Shown here: one piece after another, positions 53,540-62,170 of the stretch | Position numbering within the stretch: the first letter of the stretch is position 1 | How the letters are laid out: every line of letters starts with the position of its first letter | Assembly (NCBI RefSeq): GCF_009753675.1 | Contig: NZ_WQLV01000001.1 | Location: 434,001 to 498,000, forward strand | Direction: 5' to 3' | Length of the DNA: 64,000 nucleotides | Origin: Parasedimentitalea huanghaiensis | GTDB lineage: Bacteria > Pseudomonadota > Alphaproteobacteria > Rhodobacterales > Rhodobacteraceae | Translations under genes and position numbers: made by a program | Notes under the pieces: generated by a model | Database searches by the model: none | What the model saw: the letters and a program-made list of their open reading frames with translations, nothing else | Told to the model about the DNA's origin: nothing

Positions 53540-54793
53540 TCAGTTGAGACTTGTCAAAACATCTTTCAATTCAACGCCGGGCTTGGAAACACCCGTAGCC
53601 AACGGGAAAAGCGCGGCTTGCACAGAGTGATAGATGTCAGGTTTCCCGTTGAACTGTATTGCTGTTGGCCCCCCCTGAGCATCAATTTCCGGAAACCAGC
53701 CTCCGTGCTGATGGTCGATGAAATGCGTATCAGCAAACTTCCACAAACGACTGTACCACAGGTGCAGCTCTTCTGTCGGCGCAAGCTTTAGAAAGCTGGC
53801 CAGAACACCAATTGCCTCGGTTACCGGCCACCAGTACCGTGAAGTGACCGCAGGTGCTCCCTCAAAATCAAGCGTGTAGACAAACCCGCCAGTCTCTGGA
53901 ATCCACGCATCTGACAGTGCGCGCCTGGTCAGTAACCAAGCAGTTTCTTTGACATCAGCGTTCGATCGCCCGGATAGATCCCAGTGCTGCAACAAAAGCC
54001 GTGCCAGTTCAAAGGAGTGACCAGGCGTTGTCCCGGCCGGACGAAACATCGGGTTCCCACTATAGGTGTGATCGATTTTCCAATCTTGCGTATAGTGTTC
54101 TGGTAGTCGCCACCCTTCACTTGCTCCAATCCGGTAGACAAGAAAATCAAGGATCTGTCCTGCCATAGCCAAATAGCGTTCGCGGCCGGTGGCTTCATAG
54201 GCTGTCAACAAGGCCTCGACACTGTGCATATTTGCATTCAATCCACGATAGGTCGAAAACGGTGACCAGTTGCGGTTCCACTCATCAGAGAAAAGCCCAT
54301 GATTGTCTTCCCAAAAGCGGGTTTCAAGAATGGCCGTGACATCATCAATCAATCGGTCCGCATCAGGGTGATCGGCCATTTTGGCACTTGCACCTGCCAA
54401 CAATACAAAAGCATGCCCATAGGCAAGCTTACGGTCATCGTGGATCTCATTCCCATCCAGCGCCCAAAGATACCCACCAGAAACGCGATCCCGGTGATGA
54501 CCCCAAAGGTAGTCCATCCCTGTACCTATTACCGCCTCACATCCCCTATGCCCTGCAATCTTCCCCAAAGCATACGAATGGATGAACCGAGTGGTCGTAT
54601 GCAATTCCTGCACTGTATCTGCCAGCGGCAACCCTTTGTAATCAAGCGTGTAAAATCCGCCTGCTGGTCGAACGCTGCCTTGAAAGAAATCAAACTGCCG
54701 CACCGCATCTTCGATCAAAAAGGCACGATGTGCAGCTGTTCCAAATCGATACTGGTCAGCCTTAGAGTTGTGGTCATGGGATATATTTTTCAA
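53540..54793 (-). CDS. AGE family epimerase/isomerase (YihS-like)
   Basis: 417 residues, (alpha/alpha)6 barrel. Close in pattern and length to YihS (413 aa): YRGLNANMHSVEALLTAYEATG, TTPGHSFELARLLL, FVYTLDFEGAP and KPDIYHSVQAA, carrying the three catalytic or conserved His residues. Related enzymes isomerise mannose, glucose/fructose or sulfoquinovose. No sulfoquinovose-specific partner genes are seen, so the aldose is unknown. The TTG start at 54793 is set by GGTGAG 6 bases upstream; no nearby ATG is available. It lies 28 bases after lacI on the same strand and convergent with the ABC importer, whose sugar it may convert. Confidence 0.85.
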   Translation of the reverse strand: MKNISHDHNSKADQYRFGTAAHRAFLIEDAVRQFDFFQGSVRPAGGFYTLDYKGLPLADTVQELHTTTRFIHSYALGKIAGHRGCEAVIGTGMDYLWGHHRDRVSGGYLWALDGNEIHDDRKLAYGHAFVLLAGASAKMADHPDADRLIDDVTAILETRFWEDNHGLFSDEWNRNWSPFSTYRGLNANMHSVEALLTAYEATGRERYLAMAGQILDFLVYRIGASEGWRLPEHYTQDWKIDHTYSGNPMFRPAGTTPGHSFELARLLLQHWDLSGRSNADVKETAWLLTRRALSDAWIPETGGFVYTLDFEGAPAVTSRYWWPVTEAIGVLASFLKLAPTEELHLWYSRLWKFADTHFIDHQHGGWFPEIDAQGGPTAIQFNGKPDIYHSVQAALFPLATGVSKPGVELKDVLTSLN

Positions 54794-54821
54794 AGTAGTC
54801 TCACCAATGTTTGCAGAAGGT

Positions 54822-55871
54822 TTAGGTGCACAATTTTGGTTCGGCGTGTACGGCCGTGCCCGTTTGTGTGCTCAGAACAGGTTGGATAAACTGAAGGCCA
54901 GCATTGGGTTCACCAGAAATCCGCTTTAGCAAGAAGTCTGTCAGGTGTTCACCGGCTGCTGACAGGTCCTCATATAGGCTGTCCACCTTTGGTCTAACAA
55001 AGTCGAACACCCTGGACGTATGCTTGACAACAACGTTGATATCTCGCCCTGGGGTCAAACCTAAATCCTGGATCGCCGCAAGAGCAGCTAAACCAGATAC
55101 ATCTCCCGGAAGGACCAACCCATCCGGAGCATTCGGAGCGCTGAATCTGGTCTGGAACCATGCATGTATTTGGTCTGCCCCACTATCTAGTGTGACATCC
55201 TTTATGATCTCGAATTCAACACCCGATTTGTGCACGCAAGACATGAATCCATGCAGGAGATGATGGTGAAACGTAAACTCTTTTGGCGGTAACAAAATGC
55301 TCAAATGCTTTGACCCGCGGTCTAGCAACATCTCCGCAGCGCTTAGTCCAAATCCAAAATTGTCATAGTCAACAAACGGATGCTGCGTCGCCAGTTCTGA
55401 ACGACCATGCGTAACAAACGGAAACTCCGCCTCCAAAAGATACCGAATGCGACTGTCGTTAGGCTTCGTACGCGAGAAAATGATACCATCCGCGAGTTTG
55501 TCCTGAACGATCCGCTCAATATGTTCAACAGACTGCTCAGTGCAAAAATCAGGCAGCACCACAAGATGATAATTGGTACTTTCAAGGCGGGTGCTGATGC
55601 CCCGGATCAACTGTGTGCCAAATCCAAGAATTTCCTCATGTGGTGGCAATATCAAATTGATAACATGTGTCCGCCCTGTGCGTAGCCGTTGCGCGGCTCG
55701 ATCAGGCGAATAGCCAAGCTCCTTGGCCGTCTTCTGAACCAGAGCCCGGGTGTCTTTTGCCATCATAGGATCATTTGCCAGAGCTCGCGACACCGCTCCA
55801 ACAGATATCCCAACCTTGTCAGCGATTGTACGCTGGGTGGGGCGCGACTTAACAAGATTTTTGGTCAACAC
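54822..55871 (-). CDS. LacI-family transcriptional regulator
   Basis: 349 residues. N-terminal HTH and hinge helix (RTIADKVGISVGAVSRALANDPMMAKDTRALVQKTAKELGYSPDRAAQRLRTG), then a periplasmic-binding-like effector domain. GTG at 55871 and TTG at 55868 compete; GAGGTGGA upstream suits either. An imperfect palindrome TTAACACGTTATAA around 55903-55916 is a possible operator. It probably controls the AGE isomerase and the convergent sugar importer in response to the transported sugar. Confidence 0.88.
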   Translation of the reverse strand: MLTKNLVKSRPTQRTIADKVGISVGAVSRALANDPMMAKDTRALVQKTAKELGYSPDRAAQRLRTGRTHVINLILPPHEEILGFGTQLIRGISTRLESTNYHLVVLPDFCTEQSVEHIERIVQDKLADGIIFSRTKPNDSRIRYLLEAEFPFVTHGRSELATQHPFVDYDNFGFGLSAAEMLLDRGSKHLSILLPPKEFTFHHHLLHGFMSCVHKSGVEFEIIKDVTLDSGADQIHAWFQTRFSAPNAPDGLVLPGDVSGLAALAAIQDLGLTPGRDINVVVKHTSRVFDFVRPKVDSLYEDLSAAGEHLTDFLLKRISGEPNAGLQFIQPVLSTQTGTAVHAEPKLCT

Positions 55872-56534
55872 TCCACCTCAAGTTCAGAAAACCTCAGATG
55901 GATTTAACACGTTATAAATGGAGACATCCAGTGCCAGGCAATGAAAAATCAGACTAGATCGCGGAAACAACAACATCGACTGCAAACAATGTCCGGTCGC
56001 ATCGACAAGAGTAGGAATTATTTCGATTTAAACGGAATACAGCATGCACCACGTAAGAACATTTTGCCGTTAGACGCTTGATATCAATCCTCAAGGCCAA
56101 TTGACAACGGGAGAGAAAGTCATGGTCCCATGTTGCTGCGAAGCGTAAATCAACATGACACCAACAGCCCTTTTTCCTTTCGAAACCAAATACGAGCACA
56201 GCCAATGGATGGCGGTGGGAGTAAACAGCCCACAATGGTCGTCACGAATGTTAGCAAAGGGTCGTTTGCGTTGGTTCGGTCATCGACACTGAATAAATGC
56301 AAGTCCGCATAGATGCCGTTGACGTTCCTTAAATGGATTGGCAAGTCGCCGAAGTTGCATTTCAGAAGAACCTCGTTGGCGAACAGTGAAATCTCAGACT
56401 GCAACTGATTGACGAATTGTCACGACCCACAGCTACCAGTCCCACCAAAACCCATTGAAAGAAACCGGTAAACAAATGAAGAATAGAGGCACGAGAACAA
56501 AGCCCCCCATCAGCGCGTAATCAAAGCAGGAACG
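55872..56534. other. Non-coding or decayed region beside tRNA-Leu
   Basis: About 660 bases with no gene I can support. Overlapping minus-strand frames exist at 55954-56235 and 56150-56404 (93 and 84 codons) in different phases, without good ribosome sites or recognisable motifs. They could be remains of a frameshifted gene. The region directly follows the 3' side of a tRNA gene, a usual integration site, but no integrase or direct repeat of the tRNA end was seen. Confidence 0.4.
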
Positions 56535-56574
56535 AAAAAAGTCTCTGCCTTTTCTTTCGAAAAAACAGAGACTT
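56535..56574 (-). terminator. Terminator of tRNA-Leu
   Basis: On the minus strand, AAGTCTCTG pairs with CAGAGACTT (9 bp) around an 18-base AT-rich loop, followed by a T-run (TTTTTT). It begins 5 bases past the encoded CCA of the tRNA. Confidence 0.8.
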
Positions 56575-56578
56575 ATCT

Positions 56579-56664
56579 TGGTACCCAAGGCCGGACTCGA
56601 ACCGGCACGCCCGTTAAGGCGGGGGATTTTGAATCCCCTGCGTCTACCATTCCGCCACTTGGGC
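56579..56664 (-). tRNA. tRNA-Leu (anticodon CAA)
   Basis: 86 bases with CCA encoded. Acceptor GCCCAAG pairs with CTTGGGT (a terminal G-T pair), discriminator A. The anticodon stem GGGGA/TCCCC encloses loop TTCAAAA, giving CAA, which reads UUG. The long variable arm (class II) and the TTCGAGT T-loop are present. Its own terminator follows. Confidence 0.95.
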
Positions 56665-56816
56665 CTCGGGGAACTCTCTAACCAAGCCCGCGACTGAGGT
56701 CCAGAGGCAATTTTCCTTCTGAGGCCAACATTTTGACGAATTATTTGTCCTTCATGTTGACCAGCCCCCCAACACCAGTATTCAACCTATAAAAACCGAC
56801 AACAGGACACCCAATA

Positions 56817-57395
56817 ATGCTTCGCAGCCTTTACAATCGCACAATGGCGCTGGCCGATCATCCGCATGCTTTGTGGTGCCTGGCGGCAGTGGCTTTTGTT
56901 GAAAGCTCATTTTTTCCCATTCCACCAGATGTCCTGATGATTCCGATGATTCTTGCGCGTCCTTCTCGGGCTTGGCTGATTGCGCTTGTGGCGCTGGTGG
57001 CCTCGGTCCTGGGTGGAATGCTGGGCTATGCGATTGGTGCCTTTTTCTACGACAGCATTGGCCAGCCAATTCTGGAGGCTATGGGCAAAGGTGACGCCAT
57101 GTTGGCATTTAATGACAAGTTCAACGATTTTGGATTTTGGGCCGTACTGGGCGCGGGGATTACCCCTTTCCCGTTCAAAGTGATCACCATAATGTCCGGC
57201 TGGACAGGCATGCCTTTAGGGACCTTTATCGCCACTGCCATTCTGGCCCGTGCGCTGCGTTTTTTCCTGGTCGCTGCCTTGTTGTGGAAGTTTGGCACAC
57301 CAATTCGTGACTTCATCGAGAACCGTTTAGGGCTTGTCTTTACTGTCTTTCTGGTGCTGCTGTTTGGCGGATTTCTATTGCTCAGGTATATTTGA
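56817..57395 (+). CDS. YqaA/DedA-like small membrane protein
   Basis: 192 residues with about four TMs. Family blocks: FVESSFFPIPPDVLMIPMIL (the DedA-type E-x-x-x-P-x-P re-entrant loop), GYAIGAFFYDSIGQPIL and GAGITPFPFKVITIMSGW. These proteins belong to the SNARE-associated/DedA superfamily, several of which flip lipid carriers; the role of YqaA itself is not settled. AGGACA precedes the ATG at 56817. dsbB follows 3 bases after its stop. Confidence 0.88.
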   Translation: MLRSLYNRTMALADHPHALWCLAAVAFVESSFFPIPPDVLMIPMILARPSRAWLIALVALVASVLGGMLGYAIGAFFYDSIGQPILEAMGKGDAMLAFNDKFNDFGFWAVLGAGITPFPFKVITIMSGWTGMPLGTFIATAILARALRFFLVAALLWKFGTPIRDFIENRLGLVFTVFLVLLFGGFLLLRYI

Positions 57396-57398
57396 CAT

Positions 57399-57860
57399 AT
57401 GCGCCGACATCTTATTCTTGCTGCTGCTGGCGGCTCTGCTGCGCTCCTTCTGGGGGCGCTTGGGTTCCAGTACATCGGTGAAATGCCGCCCTGTAAACTG
57501 TGCTACTGGCAGCGCTATCCCCATGTCGCAGCCACCGGTATCGGTGTACTAGCACTGATGATTCCTGGCGCGCTACTGCCCTATCTGGGGGCGCTGGCCG
57601 CGGCCACCACATCTGGCATCGGCTTCTACCACACTGGCGTTGAACGCGGATGGTGGGAAGGCCCCTCAACCTGCACCTCTGGGCCCATTGCAAACCTCAC
57701 ACCGGAACAGCTGATGGAACAAATCATGGGTGCGCCATTGGTGCGCTGCGATGATGTCCCATGGGAGATGTTCACCCTTTCCATGGCCACATGGAATGGA
57801 ATCGCATCTTTGATTCTAGTTGGAATCTGGATTGCGGCTGCCCGGACCAATGCCCACTGA
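57399..57860 (+). CDS. dsbB: Disulfide bond formation protein DsbB
   Basis: 153 residues, four TMs. The redox pair CKLC lies in the first periplasmic loop (MPPCKLCYWQRYPH). A second pair of Cys in the long loop (GPSTCTSGPI and PLVRCDDVPW) matches the Cys104/Cys130 pair of E. coli DsbB. It passes electrons from DsbA to quinone. Cotranscribed with the YqaA gene, ended by a terminator. Confidence 0.92.
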   Translation: MRRHLILAAAGGSAALLLGALGFQYIGEMPPCKLCYWQRYPHVAATGIGVLALMIPGALLPYLGALAAATTSGIGFYHTGVERGWWEGPSTCTSGPIANLTPEQLMEQIMGAPLVRCDDVPWEMFTLSMATWNGIASLILVGIWIAAARTNAH

Positions 57861-57871
57861 AACGTATAGGG

Positions 57872-57909
57872 CCTGAGGTGGTGAGATTGCCGCCTCAGGT
57901 TTCTTTTTT
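57872..57909 (+). terminator. Terminator after dsbB
   Basis: Stem CCTGAGGTGG/CCGCCTCAGG (10 bp with one T-G pair), 8-base loop, then TTTCTTTTTT on the plus strand. The stop codon of the convergent Lrp gene lies inside the right arm. Confidence 0.88.
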
Positions 57910-58320
57910 GGTCGACAACAGCAGATTTGTTTCACTACTGACCACCCCGTCAAAAGTCCGGATTTTGGCCAGAGCCATATCCAGCGTCTCCAGCGTCTCG
58001 GTCCCCAGTTCGACTATCAAATCCCAACGCCCATTGGTCGAATGAATGGCCCGCACTTCCGGAATACCTTGTAATTGCCTGGTAATCCTGTTGGCCCCAC
58101 GCCCCTCAATCCCGATCAGCATCAACCCTCGTACAGGGTCCCGTAGCACGTCCTCTTTGACAACAACTGTAAAGCCCAGAATATCGCCACGCGACTGAAG
58201 CCGCTCAATCCGTGCTCTTACAGTGGTTCGTGACAGGTTTAACTGCAGCGCCAGGTCCGACAAGGAAGCCCGCGCATCATGTCGCAGCGCTGACACCAGC
58301 CGCTCATCCGTTTTGTCCAT
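57895..58320 (-). CDS. Lrp/AsnC family regulator
   Basis: 141 residues. HTH (DERLVSALRHDARASLSDLALQLNLSRTTVRARIERLQSRGDILG) and RAM ligand domain (LMLIGIEGRGANRI..., VRAIHSTNGRWDLIVELGT). ATG at 58320 with GGAAGCG upstream. Divergent from arginase with 116 bases between, so it most likely controls arginase-ctlX-ocd in response to arginine, ornithine or a related amino acid, as PutR- or ArgR-type Lrp proteins do. Confidence 0.9.
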   Translation of the reverse strand: MDKTDERLVSALRHDARASLSDLALQLNLSRTTVRARIERLQSRGDILGFTVVVKEDVLRDPVRGLMLIGIEGRGANRITRQLQGIPEVRAIHSTNGRWDLIVELGTETLETLDMALAKIRTFDGVVSSETNLLLSTKKET

Positions 58321-58436
58321 ATTCGCTTCCAATTTGGCGATAGAGCTACCCTTATGTACAAATTCACCCCTGTATTCCACCGCTAAACGGAGATTTGCTG
58401 CACTTAAACAAACGCAATTCCAAGGAAACCTCCCAC

Positions 58437-59363
58437 GTGACCCCGAAAACATGTATTCTCATCGGTGCTCCGGTCGATAGTGGCAAGCGCCGCGATGGGT
58501 GCCTGATGGGACCAGATGCCTTTCGCACTGCTGGCCTGACCGCAGCCCTATCCGATCTTGGCCACAGGGTCGAAGATCTGGGCAATCTATCCCCTGCCCC
58601 ATTTACGCCTGACACGGATGACGGCCCTCTTGTCGCGCCAAATGAAACCATTGGCTGGACCAAACAGCTTATGGCCAGCGCAGAACAGGCCATGACACAG
58701 GGGATGCCAATCTTCCTTGGTGGAGACCATGCGCTGTCGCTTGGCTCAGTTGCAGGTGTTGCCAACTATGCTGCAGATCAGGGGCGTCCACAGTTTGTGC
58801 TTTGGCTAGACGCCCACACTGATTTTCACACGCCACTGACCACGGACAGCGGCAATTTGCACGGCACACCAGTTGGTTATTTCACCGGTCGCAATGATTT
58901 CAACGGATTTCCAACCGTGAATAACCCGGTACCCCAGGAAAATGTCTGTATGATTGGGTTGCGTTCCGTCGACACGCCGGAACGAATGGCGCTAGAGGCC
59001 AGCAATATCCATCGCCACGACATGCGGGACATTGATGAAAATGGTATCGCCCGCCCACTCTCCGCCTTTTTGAACCGTGTGGCGCAGGCCAATGGGTTTC
59101 TCCACGTCTCACTGGACGTAGATTTCCTGGACCCTTCGGTTGCTCCGGCTGTGGGCACCACAGTTCCCGGCGGCGCCACAGTTCGTGAAGGCCACCTGAT
59201 TTGTGAAATGCTGCATGATTCCGGCCTGATGACCTCGCTTGATCTGGTGGAACTCAACCCCTTTCTGGACGAACGCGGTCGCACGGCCCATCTGATGGTC
59301 GATCTGTGTGCCTCGGCCCTTGGGCGCCGTGTATTTGACCGCCCTACGCGGAGCTATCCGTGA
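58437..59363 (+). CDS. rocF: Arginase
   Basis: 308 residues, ureohydrolase fold. Mn ligands are all present: GGDHALSLG, WLDAHTDFHT and VSLDVDFLDPSVAPAVG, together with NLHGTPVGY, a substrate-specificity loop typical of true arginases. It hydrolyses arginine to ornithine and urea. The GTG start at 58437 is set by AAGGAAA upstream; the longer in-frame reading begins with a poor TTG. The stop overlaps ctlX (GTGA). First gene of an arginine/citrulline-to-proline operon. Confidence 0.92.
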   Translation: MTPKTCILIGAPVDSGKRRDGCLMGPDAFRTAGLTAALSDLGHRVEDLGNLSPAPFTPDTDDGPLVAPNETIGWTKQLMASAEQAMTQGMPIFLGGDHALSLGSVAGVANYAADQGRPQFVLWLDAHTDFHTPLTTDSGNLHGTPVGYFTGRNDFNGFPTVNNPVPQENVCMIGLRSVDTPERMALEASNIHRHDMRDIDENGIARPLSAFLNRVAQANGFLHVSLDVDFLDPSVAPAVGTTVPGGATVREGHLICEMLHDSGLMTSLDLVELNPFLDERGRTAHLMVDLCASALGRRVFDRPTRSYP

Positions 59364-60289
59364 ATACGCTGCAAGCACCAAGCTCAGTCGTCATGATCCG
59401 ACCGCACCAGTTCCGTTCGAACCCAGAAACCAGCGGCGACAATGCCTTTCAAACTCTGCCGAACCGCTCGCTCAGTGATACCTCAAAAACTGCACTGGCC
59501 GAATTCGACGGTGCAACCAAGGCGTTGCGCTCTGCTGGTGTAATCGTACATGTGTTTGACGACACAGGAACAGAAACTCCTGACAGTGTCTTTCCCAACA
59601 ACTGGTTCTCGACCCATGTTGGTGGTCACATCGCCCTCTACCCGATGTCCGCTCCAAACCGCCGCAAAGAGCGGCGGTCCGATGTGATCGAGATGCTGAA
59701 ACAGAAATATCGGGTGCAGGACGTCATCGACTATTCCGGGCTTGAACACGACAATTTGTCGCTCGAAGGCACCGGCGCCATGGTTTTGGACCATATCGGC
59801 CGCATTGCTTATACAGCTAAATCCAATCGCGCGGATCCAGTGCTGCTGGAGCGTTTCTGCACGCACTTCAACTATGAACCCATTGTATTTGAAGCCAAAG
59901 ATTCAAACGGAAACGACATCTATCACACCAACGTTCTGATGGGTATCGCCACTGAATTTGCATTGATCTGTTTAGACATGATTGTTGATCCAGCTCGACG
60001 CGCAACAATTGTGCGGCGGCTCGAGGAAAGCGGCCGGGAGGTCATTGATCTAACTGCAGACCAGATTTCCTCATTTGCTGGAAACGCTATAGAGCTGAAC
60101 GGGCACCAGCGCCATCTTGCCCTGTCCGCGCGCGCTCTGGACGCACTCACGCCCAGTCAAATTGCAACAATCGAACGCAGTGCAACGCCACTGCCACTCA
60201 CCATTCCCACAATCGAAACTGCCGGAGGATCCGTACGCTGCATGTTGGCCGGCATCCACCTGAACGCCCGCGAAAGGATCATCCAATGA
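59360..60289 (+). CDS. ctlX: Guanidine-modifying hydrolase CtlX (citrulline/arginine utilisation)
   Basis: 309 residues of the amidinotransferase/arginine-deiminase superfamily. N-terminal block MIRPHQFRSNPET, FPNNWFSTH with the catalytic Asp/Asn region, GAMVLDH, the His in IYHTNVLMGI and the nucleophile Cys in GGSVRCMLAGIHL near residue 298. CtlX-type enzymes are linked to citrulline breakdown to ornithine. GTG start overlaps the arginase stop; it overlaps ocd by 4 bases. The precise substrate (citrulline or arginine) is from family knowledge. Confidence 0.87.
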   Translation: MNTLQAPSSVVMIRPHQFRSNPETSGDNAFQTLPNRSLSDTSKTALAEFDGATKALRSAGVIVHVFDDTGTETPDSVFPNNWFSTHVGGHIALYPMSAPNRRKERRSDVIEMLKQKYRVQDVIDYSGLEHDNLSLEGTGAMVLDHIGRIAYTAKSNRADPVLLERFCTHFNYEPIVFEAKDSNGNDIYHTNVLMGIATEFALICLDMIVDPARRATIVRRLEESGREVIDLTADQISSFAGNAIELNGHQRHLALSARALDALTPSQIATIERSATPLPLTIPTIETAGGSVRCMLAGIHLNARERIIQ

Positions 60290-61332
60290 CTCAACCTTCC
60301 AATAAGGCACTTGTACCTTTTGTCAGCGTAGACAACATGATGCGGCTTATTCATCATGTTGGAATTGAGCAAATGCTGATTGATTTGGCCAACTATGTTG
60401 AAGATGATTTCAAGCGTTGGGAGAAGTTTGACAAAACCCCTCGCGTAGCTAGCCACTCAGAGGTTGGTGTCATTGAACTGATGCCCACGTCAGATGGCGA
60501 GGCCTACGGCTTTAAATACGTCAACGGCCACCCCAAGAACACGTCTGAAGGGCTGCAAACCGTTACAGCGTTTGGCCTGATGGCGGATGTCTACACCGGC
60601 TATCCAGTGTTGTTGACAGAGATGACAATACTGACCGCGCTACGTACAGCGGCGACCTCAGCCATGGTGGCAAAATATCTGGCGCCAAAAGGCGCTGACA
60701 CAATGGCCATGATCGGCAATGGCGCGCAGTCCGAGTTCCAAAGCTTGGCTATGAAAGCCATCTGCGGCATTACGTCGGTTCGCCTATACGACACCGACCC
60801 AGCTGCCACTGCAAAATGCGCAGCAAACCTGGCCAGCACTGGTTTGGATGTGGTCATCTGCAAGACGCCGGAACAAGCCATTGAGGGTGCGCAAATCCTC
60901 ACCACCTGCACCGCCGATAAACAATGCGCCACTATCCTAACCGACAACATGGTTGGCGCGGGTGTACACATCAATGCAATCGGCGGCGATTGCCCCGGCA
61001 AAACCGAACTGGCGGCCGGGATCTTAACCCGTTCGGACGTATTTGTTGAATTCCCGCCTCAGACCCGTATCGAAGGTGAAATCCAACAGATGGCAGAGGA
61101 TTTCCCGGTCACTGAATTGTGGCAGGTGATCAACGGCACAAAAACTGGCCGTACCAGTGATCGCCAGATCACGTTGTTCGACAGTGTTGGCTTTGCAATC
61201 GAAGACTTCTCAGCACTCCGCTACATCCGAGACCGTATCAAGGACAGTGATTTCTTCTTTGAATTGGACATGTTGGCCGACCCAGACGATCCTCGTGATC
61301 TGTTTGGTATGGTTCAACGCGCCGCCCAATAA
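60286..61332 (+). CDS. ocd: Ornithine cyclodeaminase
   Basis: 348 residues, mu-crystallin family. Visible: TVTAFGLMADVYTGYPVLLTEMTILTALRTAATSAMVAKYLA, NAD-binding AMIGNGAQSEFQ, and HINAIGGDCPGKTEL with the catalytic Asp. Converts ornithine to proline and ammonia with bound NAD. It completes the route arginine or citrulline to ornithine to proline encoded by this operon. Followed by a terminator. Confidence 0.93.
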   Translation: MTQPSNKALVPFVSVDNMMRLIHHVGIEQMLIDLANYVEDDFKRWEKFDKTPRVASHSEVGVIELMPTSDGEAYGFKYVNGHPKNTSEGLQTVTAFGLMADVYTGYPVLLTEMTILTALRTAATSAMVAKYLAPKGADTMAMIGNGAQSEFQSLAMKAICGITSVRLYDTDPAATAKCAANLASTGLDVVICKTPEQAIEGAQILTTCTADKQCATILTDNMVGAGVHINAIGGDCPGKTELAAGILTRSDVFVEFPPQTRIEGEIQQMAEDFPVTELWQVINGTKTGRTSDRQITLFDSVGFAIEDFSALRYIRDRIKDSDFFFELDMLADPDDPRDLFGMVQRAAQ

Positions 61333-61338
61333 GCCAGC

Positions 61339-61365
61339 AAATCCCGGCATCCCGTGCCGGGATTT
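61339..61365 (+). terminator. Terminator after ocd
   Basis: Perfect 11-bp stem AAATCCCGGCA/TGCCGGGATTT with a TCCCG loop, 7 bases past the ocd stop and followed by CTCCCTC. The A/T ends of the stem give T-rich 3' ends on both strands, so it may also stop the convergent HNH gene. Confidence 0.8.
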
Positions 61366-61380
61366 CTCCCTCAACATTGC

Positions 61381-61965
61381 CTACGCATCCAGCTCAGCGT
61401 CCCAGTACAGAAAGTCCATCCAACTTCCATGCAGGTGGTTCGGTGGGAATTTCCGACCCGTATTACGCAGTTCTTCTGCGCCGGGTTGCCTTGGCGCCTT
61501 TTGCAAGAACATGTCCAGCCTGTGCAACGGTTTTGACCCCTTGCGCAGATTACAGGGTGAACAGGCTGCAACCACATTTTCCCAGCTGGTCACACCGCCA
61601 GCGGCTCTTGGTACAACATGATCAAACGTCAGGTCACCACGTGCCCCGCAATATTGGCAACAAAACTCGTCCCGCAAGAATAAATTAAAGCGCGTGAAGG
61701 CTACGCGCTTTTGAGGTTTCACATAGTCCTTTAGCACCACCACCGAAGGTATTCGGATCACTGTACTGGGGCTGTGCACCTCTTCATCGTATTCGGCTAC
61801 GATATCCACACGCTCCAGCCAGGCTGCTTTGATCGCATCCTGCCAAGGCCATAGGGACAAGGGGTAATAGGACAATGGCCGATAATCGGCATTCAACACC
61901 AGCGCCGGATGTTGTTTCAAGGCGCCTGGCGTGCGCACAAAGTCAGTTCTAAAGTCGCCATCCAT
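61381..61965 (-). CDS. HNH endonuclease family protein
   Basis: 194 residues. The C-terminal part has the zinc-bound HNH fold: CQYCGARGDLTFDHVVPRAAGG...SWENVVAACSPCNLRKG, with two CxxC pairs and the HNH residues (DHV, N, N). The N-terminal part (LVLNADYRPLSYYPLSLWPWQDAIKAAWLERVDIV) is the conserved domain that accompanies this housekeeping-type HNH protein in alphaproteobacteria and cyanobacteria. Single gene, not linked to restriction genes. AGGAAGAC precedes the ATG. The natural target is unknown. Confidence 0.88.
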   Translation of the reverse strand: MDGDFRTDFVRTPGALKQHPALVLNADYRPLSYYPLSLWPWQDAIKAAWLERVDIVAEYDEEVHSPSTVIRIPSVVVLKDYVKPQKRVAFTRFNLFLRDEFCCQYCGARGDLTFDHVVPRAAGGVTSWENVVAACSPCNLRKGSKPLHRLDMFLQKAPRQPGAEELRNTGRKFPPNHLHGSWMDFLYWDAELDA

Positions 61966-62170
61966 CTGAAACGTCTTCCTCGCCCTGTCTACCCGTCTAT
62001 CCGGTACCAGAGCGGGGAACCCGCCCCAGCATATGATTAACTATATATCGTGGTTGAAACCTGACAAGCCCCCAGTTTCCACTATATCTCGCAATTAGCC
62101 TATGCCGGAATTGTAACAGCAAAATGATAGCAGCCCTTGATTTGCCTTTGCCCGCCTCGTATGGGCGGGC

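Noticed and set aside
53540-54793. Sulfoquinovose isomerase (yihS) with a sulfoglycolysis pathway
   Set aside because: The protein is YihS-like, but no sulfofructose kinase, aldolase, sulfoquinovosidase or sulfonate exporter is near, so a sulfosugar role is unsupported.
54299-54889. 196-codon plus-strand open frame
   Set aside because: Antisense to the AGE isomerase gene and the end of lacI; no support.
56579-56664. Genomic-island attachment site at tRNA-Leu
   Set aside because: No integrase gene and no second copy of the tRNA 3' end were found in the window.
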